From: Zhenpiania hominis
Lineage (GTDB): Bacteria; Bacillota; Clostridia; Peptostreptococcales; Anaerovoracaceae
Assembly (NCBI RefSeq): GCF_014333425.1
Contig: NZ_JACRYT010000004.1
Location: 62,001 to 126,000 of the forward strand
Reading direction: 5' to 3'
DNA: 64,000 nucleotides
Part shown: piece after piece, positions 38,522-47,908 of the stretch
Numbering within the stretch: the stretch's first letter is position 1
Layout of the letters: every line of letters begins with the position of its first letter
Made by a program: the position numbers and the translations under genes
Notes under the pieces: generated by a model
What the model saw: the letters and a program-made list of their open reading frames with translations, nothing else
Told to the model about the DNA's origin: nothing
Databases searched by the model: none

Positions 38522-39622
38522 TCAGGAGGCGGGCCAGAAGATGGACTCCAGGAATACAAGGACCCCAAACACGCAAAAGAGGATTAGGATTATGCCAATC
38601 AGGTATCCGAGGAGCCGTATAAGACCCGAACGTTTCATTAGAGGGAAAAAACGCTGAATCCCCCGGTAGTTCCCCAAAAAGGCAATGAGAGCGAAAAAGG
38701 CAATCCCTGTAAAAATACGGTTCAGATATAGCTGGGAGGTGGGAATGGGTTCTTCCAGAGTCAGTGATGCGCAAAGATACAGCACAAAAAAGTATCCTGC
38801 GGCTGAAAGCAGGCGGCAGGGAAAACTACTTTTTCGAAATCCAGGAGGCAGAAAGCTGCGTGCTTTCTCATCCTGAACCGCACGGCAGGAATCGATTTTT
38901 TTTGCTGCGTGCTGAAGAGACCTTTTTAAATCCTCTGCGGATTGGTACCGACGGTCCGGGTTCAGCTCTGTACAGCGCCTGATAATGCCGGTTAAAGTTC
39001 CTTGGTAAAGAGCGTCTCTGGGCACTTTTCCAATAAGGATCCGGTTGAGCAGGACACCAAGGGCATAAATATCCGTACGGGGATCAGACTGACGGAATCC
39101 ATATTGTTCCGGAGCCGCGTAATCGGCGGTACCCATCAGAATTGTGTCTCTGGTCTTTTCTGACTGGACCTGTTTTGCCGCGTTAAAATCAATCAGCTTG
39201 GGTACGCCGTCAGAGCTGATTAGAATATTGGCCGGTTTGATGTCACGATGAATAACAGGAGGATTTAAAGTGTGCAGAGGAGACAGGATATCACATAAGC
39301 GGACAATAAGTGCGGCTGCCTCTGTTTCGCTAAAGAAATCGCTGCTGTCTAAGATTTTGGAAAGGGATGACCCCTTTATATATTCTTCAATGAGGATAAG
39401 TGTCCCATTTTCTTCCACACAGTAAAAAATCTGAGGAATACCGGAAAAATGGCGTGCCTGTAGCATCCGGTAAACGCTGGGATCATAGGAGGTAAGAATC
39501 TTTTTAACAAAAAAATCTCGATTCTCCACATGCTGAACCAGCAGAATCCGGGTGTTTTCTTTTTCTTCAATTACAGCGACCTCCCGATAAAAAGAGAGGT
39601 TCAATGCGTCTTCCGGTTTCAT
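38522..39622 (-). CDS. Hanks-type serine/threonine protein kinase, membrane-anchored at the C-terminus
   Basis: The N-terminal 260 residues form a eukaryotic-like kinase: the ATP lysine is in FFVKKIL, the catalytic loop is HRDIKPANIL (residues 125-134), the activation loop start is DFN (145-147) instead of the usual DFG, and the substrate region is ADYAAPEQYG. Three hydrophobic helices follow near residues 275-365, so the kinase faces the cytoplasm with a membrane tail and no PASTA domains. ATG 39622 is used because AGGAGG precedes it. It is divergent from an XRE-type gene and followed by the amidase gene, suggesting a wall or envelope signal. Confidence 0.88.
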   Translation of the reverse strand: MKPEDALNLSFYREVAVIEEKENTRILLVQHVENRDFFVKKILTSYDPSVYRMLQARHFSGIPQIFYCVEENGTLILIEEYIKGSSLSKILDSSDFFSETEAAALIVRLCDILSPLHTLNPPVIHRDIKPANILISSDGVPKLIDFNAAKQVQSEKTRDTILMGTADYAAPEQYGFRQSDPRTDIYALGVLLNRILIGKVPRDALYQGTLTGIIRRCTELNPDRRYQSAEDLKRSLQHAAKKIDSCRAVQDEKARSFLPPGFRKSSFPCRLLSAAGYFFVLYLCASLTLEEPIPTSQLYLNRIFTGIAFFALIAFLGNYRGIQRFFPLMKRSGLIRLLGYLIGIILILFCVFGVLVFLESIFWPAS

Positions 39623-39658
39623 AAAACGACCTCCTGACATTGATTTTTCACTGAAACC

Positions 39659-39667
39659 ATTATATCA
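39659..39667 (-). promoter_or_regulatory. Extended -10 promoter of the kinase gene
   Basis: On the minus strand TGATATAAT gives an extended -10 about 37 bases before the kinase start. No clear -35 is seen. Confidence 0.55.
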
Positions 39668-39709
39668 TAGTTTGAAGAAAGAGATCGTACAACAAAGGGT
39701 GAATTTAAG

Positions 39710-40153
39710 ATGGAATATGAAACAACCGGGCGGCTGGAAAATATGCTCCGCCAGATAAACAGCGAAAGCGGCGCGCGGCAGTTTGTGAATGAACACACGG
39801 GCGGAAACGGCAGAAAAACATTTTCTTCCTATATGAATGAAATGATTGCGCAGAAGAATCTGGAGCTAAAAGAGGTAATTGCGGCAAGCGGAATCAGTAG
39901 GAATTACGTGTATCAGATTCTGAATGGGCGCAGGAGCAATCCGGGAAGAGATAAAATCCTCGCAATCTGTATTGCGGCCAAGCTTTCTTTTTCTGAGACA
40001 AATCGTGCCTTGAAGATAGCCGGCGCGGGAATCCTCTACGCGAAAGATGAACGGGATATATGGATTGCAGTAGCTCTGAACAGGGAGATTGGAGATGTTT
40101 TGAAAGTGAATCTGATGCTGGAAGAAAAGGGGGTGGCCTCTCTGGATATATAG
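39710..40153 (+). CDS. XRE-type helix-turn-helix protein
   Basis: This 147-residue protein has a Cro/CI HTH at about residues 45-105 (LKEVIAASGISRNYVYQILNG). It is preceded by a 40-residue polar N-terminus and followed by a helical region. It is divergent from the kinase gene, with 87 bases between the two starts. Such pairs occur in clostridial genomes, and the HTH protein may be a kinase substrate; that is inference. Confidence 0.78.
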   Translation: MEYETTGRLENMLRQINSESGARQFVNEHTGGNGRKTFSSYMNEMIAQKNLELKEVIAASGISRNYVYQILNGRRSNPGRDKILAICIAAKLSFSETNRALKIAGAGILYAKDERDIWIAVALNREIGDVLKVNLMLEEKGVASLDI

Positions 40154-40248
40154 GCAGAAAAGACGAATCGTGCTGGCAGCACAACAACAAGACGACCGAG
40201 TTCTTTAAGATAGAGTTAATTATGAAAAAAGAAAGAGAGGATATCTTA

Positions 40249-40608
40249 ATGAAGACGGCCAAGTTAGTGCTGGGAATTATTTCGATGGTTTTGTGTTTAT
40301 TTGTTATTTTTCAGTCCTGTGCGGCAGGTGTTAGTAATACCCTGGAGGAAAGCGGGGAAGTCAGCGGAACTGCTGGGCTGATGGTAGCGATCTGCATGCT
40401 GGCAGCGGGAATTATCGGCGTGGTTACAAGAAATAGCAGCGGAGGAGGCGCCTTTACCGCAGGGGGATTTTATTTGCTCGCCGCTATTTTGGGATTTACA
40501 AACGCGGGAAGTTACACGGATCTGAATATCTGGGCAGGTGTGTGCGTGGCGTTTGGACTGGTGTTTATTATTGGGACACTGGTGGAACGGAAACGAAAAC
40601 AAAATTAG
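40249..40608 (+). CDS. Small membrane protein, four predicted helices
   Basis: This 119-residue protein is almost entirely hydrophobic: helices near residues 5-22, 40-58, 65-80 and 92-110, ending in a basic tail (ERKRKQN). The start is placed at ATG 40249, with AGAGG 10 bases upstream; an in-frame ATG at 40222 is possible. It lies 95 bases after the XRE gene and may share its transcript. I do not recognise a family or function. Confidence 0.65.
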   Translation: MKTAKLVLGIISMVLCLFVIFQSCAAGVSNTLEESGEVSGTAGLMVAICMLAAGIIGVVTRNSSGGGAFTAGGFYLLAAILGFTNAGSYTDLNIWAGVCVAFGLVFIIGTLVERKRKQN

Positions 40609-40694
40609 CTTTTTTCTTTCCTTGTGACTGCGTTGAAAAAAGCAGAAATTCAATATAAAATTTTACAGGATTAAAAGAGCTGACGAAACACAGT

Positions 40695-40740
40695 ATAAAG
40701 CGAAGACTGCCATTTGCGCAGCTTCGCTTTATTGCATTTA
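40695..40740 (+). terminator. Hairpin terminator after the small membrane protein gene
   Basis: An 11-bp outer stem (40695-40705 with 40722-40732) encloses an inner CTGC/GCAG. ATTGCATTT follows, a weak U-tail. Confidence 0.65.
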
Positions 40741-41038
40741 AGGATAAGGTATCCAAAGCAGTTTTTCAAACGCGAACATTCTCGCTCCTTGATAATAAAA
40801 GATGCAGAATTTCGTTAAAAAATACCATATTATGGATAAAATTATACAATCGGGCCTGTAAATCCGAGCCACTTCCCGAAATATAGAAGAAAAATGCACC
40901 TTTTCCCTCTATTTAGGAAAGCTTGTTCGCGCGCCGCGCCTTTCGCCTGGAATATGCGGCCATTTGTTCGCGCGTGTTCCGGCTTTTCAAGGAGACTGCG
41001 AACCGCGCCCGATTCCAACCCGGACTATTCGCCAAAAC
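40741..41038. other. Intergenic region before typA
   Basis: No gene is supported here. Two GTTCGCGC motifs (40925-40932, 40966-40973) lie in GC-rich patches, and ATTATGGATAAAATTATAC near 40832-40850 nearly repeats the typA -10 region at about 41053-41070. Confidence 0.5.
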
Positions 41039-41067
41039 TTGCAATTTCCGAAATTATATGATAAAAT
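41039..41067 (+). promoter_or_regulatory. Promoter of typA
   Basis: TTGCAA (41039-41044) and TAAAAT (41062-41067), spacer 17, about 70 bases before the start codon. Confidence 0.7.
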
Positions 41068-41134
41068 TATACGGTTACAATTTTATGTATGATTATAAAT
41101 GAAACATGGATAAAGGGAAGCAGGGAATACAGAA

Positions 41135-43015
41135 ATGGCAGAAAGACAGAAAATTATCAACATCGCGGTGATCGCTCACGTTGACGCGGGAAAATCCACA
41201 CTGGTAGACGCATTTCTCAACCAGAGCGGCGTTTTCAGGGACAACGAGGAAGTCGTGGACTGTGTCATGGACAGCGATGACATCGAACGGGAACGGGGAA
41301 TAACTATTTATTCAAAAAACTGTTCAGTTATGCACGGAGATGTAAAAATTAATATTGTAGACACACCGGGACACGCGGATTTTTCTTCCGAAGTGGAACG
41401 AATCATGAAAACCGTCGATACGGTTATCCTTTTGGTAGATTCCAGCGAAGGACCGATGCCTCAGACGCGTTTTGTACTGAAAAAATCCCTGGAGCAGGGA
41501 ATCAACCCGATCCTTTTAATTAATAAAATTGATAAAAAGGACGCGAGAATCGAAGAAGTCGTAGACGAGGTCTACGAGCTGTTTATGGATCTGGAAGCAA
41601 ATGACGAACAGCTGGACTTCCCGATTCTTTACGGAATCGCGAGACAGGGAATCGTTGTCTACGATCCGAAAGACGCGGAGGGAATCGATATCGGCCCGGA
41701 GGACAAGAAAACGAAAAAGAGCGCCAAGGGCATGAACGGTCTGGACATCACGCCGCTGTTTGATACCATTATCAACCACGTGCAGCCTTATCCGGATCGG
41801 ACGGAAGAACCGCTGCAGCTTCAGATTTCCACCCTGGGTTACGATGATTACATCGGAAGGCTGGGAATCGGAAGAATCACAAAAGGTACCCTGAAAGCCG
41901 CCCAGAACGTGGTTGTGGCAAAAGGCGACGGACAGCTGGTACAGAGAAAAATCAATCAGGTATTCATCTACCGGGGACTGAAGCGGGTCGCGGTAGACGA
42001 AGCCCAGGCCGGCGATATTGTGGTGGTTTCCGGAATCGCGGATATTTCCATCGGAGAAACCATCTGCGATGAAACCGATCCTCAGCCGATGGAGATGATT
42101 CATATTGAGGAGCCGACGCTGTCCATGAATTTCATGGTAAACAAGAGTCCGTTCGCGGGGAAAGTAGGAAAGTTTGTAACCTCCCGCCATATCAAAGAAC
42201 GGCTGAACCGGGAACTGGAGGTCAATGTGGGACTGATGGTGGAAGAAACCGACTCCACAGACAGCTTCAAAGTATCCGGGCGAGGGGAGCTGCACCTTTC
42301 CATCCTCATTGAAAACATGAGAAGGGAAGGCTACGAACTGGCGGTTTCCAAGCCGGAAGTCATTATGCACAGAGATGAAAGAGGCAAAGTACTGGAACCC
42401 ATTGAGGAAGTGGTGATTTCCGTGCCGGACGAGTATTCCGGATCGGTCATCTCTAAATTGAACCTGAGAAAGGGCATCATGAAAGAAATGGCCGCGGAAA
42501 ACGGGTTTACCAGACTGGAATACCTGGTTCCGACCAGAGGCCTTTTGGGATATCGGACAGAATTTATTAACGATACCAGAGGTGAGGGAACCATGGTGCG
42601 CCGTTTTGACAGCTTTGATGAATATAAAGGGGAGATCCCCCACAGAACCAACGGTGTAGCTATCGCCCAGGAAGAAGGAGTGGCGACCCCGTACGCGCTG
42701 TTTAATATCAGCGAGCGGGTGCAGATGTTCATCGAGCCGGGGACAAAGGTTTATGAAGGCATGATTGTAGGTATGAACAGCCGCGGCGATGACATGGTAG
42801 TAAACCCATGCAAGGCAAAGAAGGCAACTAATATGAGGGCCGCGGGAAGCGACGAAAACATCAAACTGGCGCCGGCGAGAACCTTTACTCTGGAGGAAGC
42901 TCTGGAGTTCATCGCCGATGACGAGCTGGTGGAAATTGTTCCTGATGATATCCGTCTCCGTAAGAAACTACTAAAAGAACTGGATCGTAGAAGAAGCGGA
43001 AGAAGGATTGATTAG
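41135..43015 (+). CDS. typA: Ribosome-associated GTPase TypA/BipA
   Basis: BipA is a translational GTPase related to EF-G that assists ribosome assembly and stress adaptation. G motifs are AHVDAGKSTL (P-loop), DTPGHADF and NKIDKKDAR. The C-terminal family-specific part includes VPTRGLLGYRTEF and the positively charged loop NPCKAKKATNMRA. Its 626 residues are slightly longer than most because of an acidic/basic insert (GPEDKKTKKSAKG) in the G domain. It lies 8 bases before the mscS-type gene, so the two are probably co-transcribed. Confidence 0.97.
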   Translation: MAERQKIINIAVIAHVDAGKSTLVDAFLNQSGVFRDNEEVVDCVMDSDDIERERGITIYSKNCSVMHGDVKINIVDTPGHADFSSEVERIMKTVDTVILLVDSSEGPMPQTRFVLKKSLEQGINPILLINKIDKKDARIEEVVDEVYELFMDLEANDEQLDFPILYGIARQGIVVYDPKDAEGIDIGPEDKKTKKSAKGMNGLDITPLFDTIINHVQPYPDRTEEPLQLQISTLGYDDYIGRLGIGRITKGTLKAAQNVVVAKGDGQLVQRKINQVFIYRGLKRVAVDEAQAGDIVVVSGIADISIGETICDETDPQPMEMIHIEEPTLSMNFMVNKSPFAGKVGKFVTSRHIKERLNRELEVNVGLMVEETDSTDSFKVSGRGELHLSILIENMRREGYELAVSKPEVIMHRDERGKVLEPIEEVVISVPDEYSGSVISKLNLRKGIMKEMAAENGFTRLEYLVPTRGLLGYRTEFINDTRGEGTMVRRFDSFDEYKGEIPHRTNGVAIAQEEGVATPYALFNISERVQMFIEPGTKVYEGMIVGMNSRGDDMVVNPCKAKKATNMRAAGSDENIKLAPARTFTLEEALEFIADDELVEIVPDDIRLRKKLLKELDRRRSGRRID

Positions 43016-43023
43016 GAGGTCTT

Positions 43024-43830
43024 ATGCTGAACGAGCTTGGTATTACCGAGAAGACAATCGATCAGCTGATAAACCTGGGGCTGTCGATTGTGATTCTGGC
43101 GGTAGGATGGATTGTAATAAAATTTATCATACGCATCGCGCGCAAAGCATTGGACCGAACTTCCCTGGATCCGGTGCTGTACCGATTCATTTTAAAAATT
43201 TTGAGAATCGTGATGTGGATCATTCTGGCTCTCACCATTATGGAACGGTTCGGTTTCAAAATGAGCAGCCTGATTACGGTTCTGGCGGCAGCCGGAGCAG
43301 CCATTGCCTTGGCGCTGAAAGACAGCCTGGCCAATGTGGCGGGGGGCATTATGATTCTGATCAACAAGCCCTTTGCCCAGGACGATTTTATTGACATCAA
43401 CGGAACGACCGGTAAAGTGCGGGATATTGACCTGTTTGTGACCCATCTGAAGACCTATGACAACAAGGTTATTACCATTCCCAACGGCATGGTCAATACG
43501 TCAGTGCTGATTAACTATACAAAAGAAAGTAAGCGGCGGGTGGACTGCTGTTTTGGCATCGGGTATAATGACGACATTCAGCAGGCAAAAGATATTCTGG
43601 CGTCTATCGCGGAAGCGAACCCGCTGATTCATACCGATCCGCCTCCGATTATCGGCGTGGCGGGACAGAATGACAACTGCGTGTCCATTGATCTGAAAGT
43701 CTGGTGCGAAACCGATGATTACTGGGATGTAAAGTACTTTTTAGAAGAAAATGTAAAGCTGGCTTTTGATAAAGCGGGCATTACTATTCCCTTCCCCCAG
43801 ATGGACGTGCATATCCGGGAAAAAGAGTGA
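43024..43830 (+). CDS. mscS: Small-conductance mechanosensitive channel (MscS family)
   Basis: This 268-residue protein opens under membrane tension and releases solutes. Two or three N-terminal membrane helices are followed by the pore helix with Ala/Gly packing (AAAGAAIALALKDSLANVAGG). The beta domain begins QDDFIDINGTTGKVRDI and includes TIPNGMVNTSVLINYT, and the alpha/beta C-terminal domain completes the short canonical MscS architecture. GGAGG lies 6 bases before the ATG. Confidence 0.95.
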   Translation: MLNELGITEKTIDQLINLGLSIVILAVGWIVIKFIIRIARKALDRTSLDPVLYRFILKILRIVMWIILALTIMERFGFKMSSLITVLAAAGAAIALALKDSLANVAGGIMILINKPFAQDDFIDINGTTGKVRDIDLFVTHLKTYDNKVITIPNGMVNTSVLINYTKESKRRVDCCFGIGYNDDIQQAKDILASIAEANPLIHTDPPPIIGVAGQNDNCVSIDLKVWCETDDYWDVKYFLEENVKLAFDKAGITIPFPQMDVHIREKE

Positions 43831-43907
43831 AACTGTGTTAATTGTAGCGGAAATCCGCGAGAAATGATAAAAATAAAATATGAGGATAAAGAAAGGAGAC
43901 TCCGAAT

Positions 43908-46900
43908 ATGGAAAACAGAAAGTTTAAAAGAGTACTGGTGGCGAATCGAGGAGAAATCGCCATCCGAATATTCAGAGCCTGCAAAGAACTTGGTATCAGA
44001 AGCGTAGCGATTTATTCTGAAGAAGATAAAAATACGCTTTTCCGGACAAAAGCAGATGAATCCTATCGAGTAGGAAAGGGAAAATCACCGGTAGACGCTT
44101 ATCTGGCGATTGATGAAATCATCGAGCTGGCAAAAGCGAAAGGCGTAGACGCGATTCATCCGGGATATGGATTCCTTTCTGAAAATGTGGCTTTTGCCAG
44201 AGCCTGTGAAGAAGCGGGAATCGTATTCATCGGACCTACATATGAGATGATGGAACATCTGGGGGACAAGATCCAGTCCAAGATCGTGGCCAATAAAGTA
44301 GGCGTTCCGACGATTCCAGGCGTGGAAGAAGCGATCCGGACTGAGGAAGAGGCGGTAAAATACGCGGAATTCTGCGGATATCCGGTTATGCTCAAAGCGG
44401 CGGCAGGCGGCGGCGGAAGAGGAATGCGGATTGTAAGGACGCCGGAAGAACTGCTGCCACAGTTTCGCAGCGCCAAAAGCGAAGCCAAAAAAGCCTTCGG
44501 CATTGACGATATTTTCATAGAGAAATACTTGGAACGTCCAAAGCACATTGAAGTACAGGTGCTGGGAGATAATTATGGAAATCTGGTTCACTTATATGAA
44601 AGAGACTGTTCCATTCAGAGAAGACATCAGAAAGTCGTAGAGTTCACTCCGGCGATCTGCATTTCCGATGAACAGAGAGAAAAGATCTGCGCGGACGCGC
44701 TGAAAATCGCCAGCGCGGTCAATTACCGCAGCGCGGGAACGGTGGAATTCCTGGTTGATAAAAATGGAGATCACTACTTTATTGAAATGAACCCGCGAAT
44801 CCAGGTAGAACATACCGTAACGGAAATGACGACAGGAATTGATATCGTTCAGTCGCAGATTTTGATTGCAGAAGGATACAAGTTGGATTCCGACGAAGTA
44901 AATATCAAGGGCCAGGATACCATCCGGCCGAGAGGCTACGCGATTCAGTGCCGTGTCACAACCGAAGACCCGATTAACGGATTCGCGCCGGATACCGGTG
45001 TGATTACCATGTACCGCAGCGCTTCCGGATTTGGTATTCGTCTGGACGGAGGAAACGCTTTCACGGATTCGACCATTTCTCCGTACTACGACAGCCTGCT
45101 GGTAAAAGTAACCTCCTGGGCGAGATCTTTTAAGGATGCGACAAACAAGGCGATCCGCGCCCTGCGGGAAATGAAGATCACAGGTGTTAAGACTAACGCC
45201 GCTTTCCTGCTCAACGTGCTGAACCACCCGACGTTCCGGGCGGGACAGTGTGATACGGGCTTTATCGCGGATAATCCGGAACTTCTCAATATTCGCGCCA
45301 GGGAAGATAAGGAACTGAAGGTGTTGAATTTCCTGGGAGAAAAATTTGTCAATGAAAATAAAGGAATCAAGCCGGAATTCGACGTGCCGGTGTTCCCGAG
45401 AATCAAACAGGATGTGATTGACGGCCTGACCGGAACAAAGCAGATCCTGGATGAGAAGGGACCGGAAGGACTGGCGAAATGGATTCTGGAACAGAAAAAA
45501 CTGCTGCTGACCGATACAACCATGCGTGACGCGCAGCAGTCCCTGATGGCTACCAGAGTGAGAACCGTGGACATGGAAAAAATCGCGCCGGCGGTCGCGT
45601 ACTACGGAAAAGATCTCTTTTCCCTGGAAATGTGGGGAGGAGCCACTTTTGACACATCCTACCGTTTCCTGAAAGAATCTCCGTGGGAACGGCTGGATAC
45701 GCTGCGCAAGAAGATGCCGAATATCCTGTTCCAGATGCTGATCCGCGGCGCCAACGGCGTAGGCTACAAGAACTATCCGGATAATGTCATCCGCAGATTT
45801 GTCAAGGAATCGGCCAATTCCGGAATCGATATCTTCCGTATCTTTGACTCCCTCAACTGGATCGAAGGCATGGAAGTGGCTCTGGATGAAGTTCTCAACC
45901 AGGGCAAGGTCGCGGAAGCGTGCCTGTGCTACACCGGAGATATTCTGGATGACAGCAGAGAAAAATATAACCTCAGCTACTATGTGAAGATGGCGAAAGA
46001 GCTGGAAAAGAGAGGATCTCATATTCTGGGCATTAAGGATATGTCCGGACTGATCAAACCGATGGCGGCGAGAAAGCTGATCGACGCGCTGAAACAGGAA
46101 ATCAGCATTCCGATCCATCTGCATACCCACGATACCAGCGGAAACGGAATCGCGACGATTCTGATGGCGGCCAGCGCGGGAGTGGATGTTGTGGACGCCG
46201 CGTTCAACAGCATGTCAGGACTGACCAGCCAGCCGGCGCTGAACTCCGTAGTCGCGGCTCTTGAAAATACAGAGCGCGAAACGGGAATTGATCCGGACGG
46301 AATCCAGAAGATTTCCGATTACTGGGCAGCGGTAAGACCGGTTTACAAGAGCTTTGAGTCCGAACTGCTGGCAAGCTCCGCGGAAATTTACAAATATGAA
46401 ATTCCGGGAGGTCAGTATTCCAACCTCAAACCGCAGGTGGAAAGCTTTGGTCTGGGACATAAATTTGAAGAAGTGAAAGACATGTATAAGACGGTTAACG
46501 AAATGCTGGGCGATATCGTCAAAGTAACGCCGTCTTCCAAGGCAGTGGGCGATATGGCCATCTTCATGGTGCAGAACGACCTGACGCCGGAAAACATTTA
46601 CGAAAAGGCGAAGGACATTGACTTCCCGGATTCCATCGTATCCTACTTTGAAGGAATGATGGGACAGCCGGAGGGCGGTTTCCCGGAAAAACTGCAGAAG
46701 CTGGTGCTTCACGGAAAAGATCCGATTACCTGCAGACCTGGAGAACTGCTTCCGCCGGAAGACTTCGATGGAATCAAGAAAAAGCTGCAGGATGAACTGG
46801 GACTGGAAGGAACCGAAAGAGAGGCGCTCAGCTATGCTCTCTATCCGAAAGTATTCGAGGATTATGTAAAGAGCCTGAAGAAGGAAGGAAACTTCCGCCT

Positions 46901-47348
46901 CATGGGAAGCGATATCTTCTTCCATGGCCTGTCGGAAGGCGAGACCTGCGAAGTGAAGATCGCCGAAGGAAAAGAACTGGTGATCAAGCTGATTAACGCC
47001 AGAGATACGGATGAAGAAGGCTTCCGCGACGTTGTCTTTGAAGTAAACGGAAACCGCAGCGCGGTACGGATCAAGGATAAGGACGCGAGCATCGTCGCTA
47101 CATCTTCTCAGATTCTCTACGCCAACGCGGAAGATCCGTCGGAAATCGGCGCCAATATCCCGGGCAACATCCTGAAGGTGTTGGTAAAAGAAGGCGAAAA
47201 AGTAGAGGAAAAACAGCCGATCGCGGTGATTGAGGCTATGAAGATGGAAACCAATATTCTGTCACCGATGGCCGGCGAGGTCGATAAGATCTACGTAAAA
47301 GAAGGCCAGCAGGTGAAAGCGGGCGAATTGGTTGCCAAGCTGAAGTAA
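43908..47348 (+). CDS. pyc: Pyruvate carboxylase
   Basis: This 1146-residue single-chain biotin enzyme makes oxaloacetate from pyruvate and bicarbonate. Domains: biotin carboxylase (1-455; GYGFLSENVAFARACE, the ATP loop KAAAGGGGRGMR, EMNPRIQVEHTVTE), the carboxyltransferase barrel (525-800; LLTDTTMRDAQQSLMATR, and the metal site region HLHTHDTSGNG), a tetramerisation region, and a biotinyl domain with the lysine in EAMKMETN near residue 1112. AAGGAG lies 8 bases before the ATG. With nifJ it links pyruvate to both acetyl-CoA and oxaloacetate pools. Confidence 0.98.
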   Translation: MENRKFKRVLVANRGEIAIRIFRACKELGIRSVAIYSEEDKNTLFRTKADESYRVGKGKSPVDAYLAIDEIIELAKAKGVDAIHPGYGFLSENVAFARACEEAGIVFIGPTYEMMEHLGDKIQSKIVANKVGVPTIPGVEEAIRTEEEAVKYAEFCGYPVMLKAAAGGGGRGMRIVRTPEELLPQFRSAKSEAKKAFGIDDIFIEKYLERPKHIEVQVLGDNYGNLVHLYERDCSIQRRHQKVVEFTPAICISDEQREKICADALKIASAVNYRSAGTVEFLVDKNGDHYFIEMNPRIQVEHTVTEMTTGIDIVQSQILIAEGYKLDSDEVNIKGQDTIRPRGYAIQCRVTTEDPINGFAPDTGVITMYRSASGFGIRLDGGNAFTDSTISPYYDSLLVKVTSWARSFKDATNKAIRALREMKITGVKTNAAFLLNVLNHPTFRAGQCDTGFIADNPELLNIRAREDKELKVLNFLGEKFVNENKGIKPEFDVPVFPRIKQDVIDGLTGTKQILDEKGPEGLAKWILEQKKLLLTDTTMRDAQQSLMATRVRTVDMEKIAPAVAYYGKDLFSLEMWGGATFDTSYRFLKESPWERLDTLRKKMPNILFQMLIRGANGVGYKNYPDNVIRRFVKESANSGIDIFRIFDSLNWIEGMEVALDEVLNQGKVAEACLCYTGDILDDSREKYNLSYYVKMAKELEKRGSHILGIKDMSGLIKPMAARKLIDALKQEISIPIHLHTHDTSGNGIATILMAASAGVDVVDAAFNSMSGLTSQPALNSVVAALENTERETGIDPDGIQKISDYWAAVRPVYKSFESELLASSAEIYKYEIPGGQYSNLKPQVESFGLGHKFEEVKDMYKTVNEMLGDIVKVTPSSKAVGDMAIFMVQNDLTPENIYEKAKDIDFPDSIVSYFEGMMGQPEGGFPEKLQKLVLHGKDPITCRPGELLPPEDFDGIKKKLQDELGLEGTEREALSYALYPKVFEDYVKSLKKEGNFRLMGSDIFFHGLSEGETCEVKIAEGKELVIKLINARDTDEEGFRDVVFEVNGNRSAVRIKDKDASIVATSSQILYANAEDPSEIGANIPGNILKVLVKEGEKVEEKQPIAVIEAMKMETNILSPMAGEVDKIYVKEGQQVKAGELVAKLK

Positions 47349-47389
47349 ACGCGCGGCTTTTGGGCAGGTTTTAAGAAAAGGAGTTTGTT

Positions 47390-47653
47390 ATGGGCGATGG
47401 CATCATTGCGAAATTTATCTATTTCTGGATCTTCCTGATCGGCGGTCTTTTCATGGCCAGGATTCTGGGGATTGCCGATACCGCCTCGAATATGGCGGTG
47501 CTGAGCATTTCCATGGCCTTCATCTATGTGGGCTGGAATCTCCTGCGGGCGAAGGGCAAGAAAAAGGCGGCTCAGAGGGAAGCGGAAAAACAGGCGGCAA
47601 TGAAAAATAGCAGACCGAAACCGAACCACAATCATAAGAAGAAAAAAAGATGA
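47390..47653 (+). CDS. Small membrane protein with basic C-terminal tail
   Basis: This 87-residue protein has two hydrophobic helices (about residues 8-27 and 32-52) and a strongly basic, Gln/Asn/His/Lys-rich tail (KPNHNHKKKKR at the end). AAAAGGAG lies 9 bases before the ATG, and a strong terminator follows. It is 41 bases after pyc and may be read from the same transcript. No family is recognised. Confidence 0.7.
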   Translation: MGDGIIAKFIYFWIFLIGGLFMARILGIADTASNMAVLSISMAFIYVGWNLLRAKGKKKAAQREAEKQAAMKNSRPKPNHNHKKKKR

Positions 47654-47656
47654 TAC

Positions 47657-47705
47657 AAAAATCTCCCCAATGACAGGATGGCTGTGTCGGCGGGGAGATT
47701 TTTAT
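47657..47705 (+). terminator. Rho-independent terminator after the pyc unit
   Basis: A 12-bp perfect stem, AAAAATCTCCCC (47657-47668) with GGGGAGATTTTT (47692-47703). The T-run is within the right arm. Confidence 0.85.
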
Positions 47706-47810
47706 ATGAACACGGAGTTACAGCGTAATGGGCACCTCTGGGATGATGCTTTCCGGAAAACAGTTTAGAACAAAAGTTTTAAAAGAATCCACTCATAAAC
47801 CAATAGATAT

Positions 47811-47818
47811 GCTATAAT
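47811..47818 (+). promoter_or_regulatory. Extended -10 promoter of the DUF975/CmpB gene
   Basis: TGCTATAAT (TGnTATAAT, starting at T47810 or so) lies about 90 bases before the gene. No -35 match is seen, as is common for extended -10 promoters. Confidence 0.6.
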
Positions 47819-47908
47819 GATCAGGCGGATATCCAACTTTGAATATGAAAGGCGTTGAGGAAGACGCATCTAAATTGCAAGTGTATTTAATAAAGGAGAC
47901 AGCAGACA

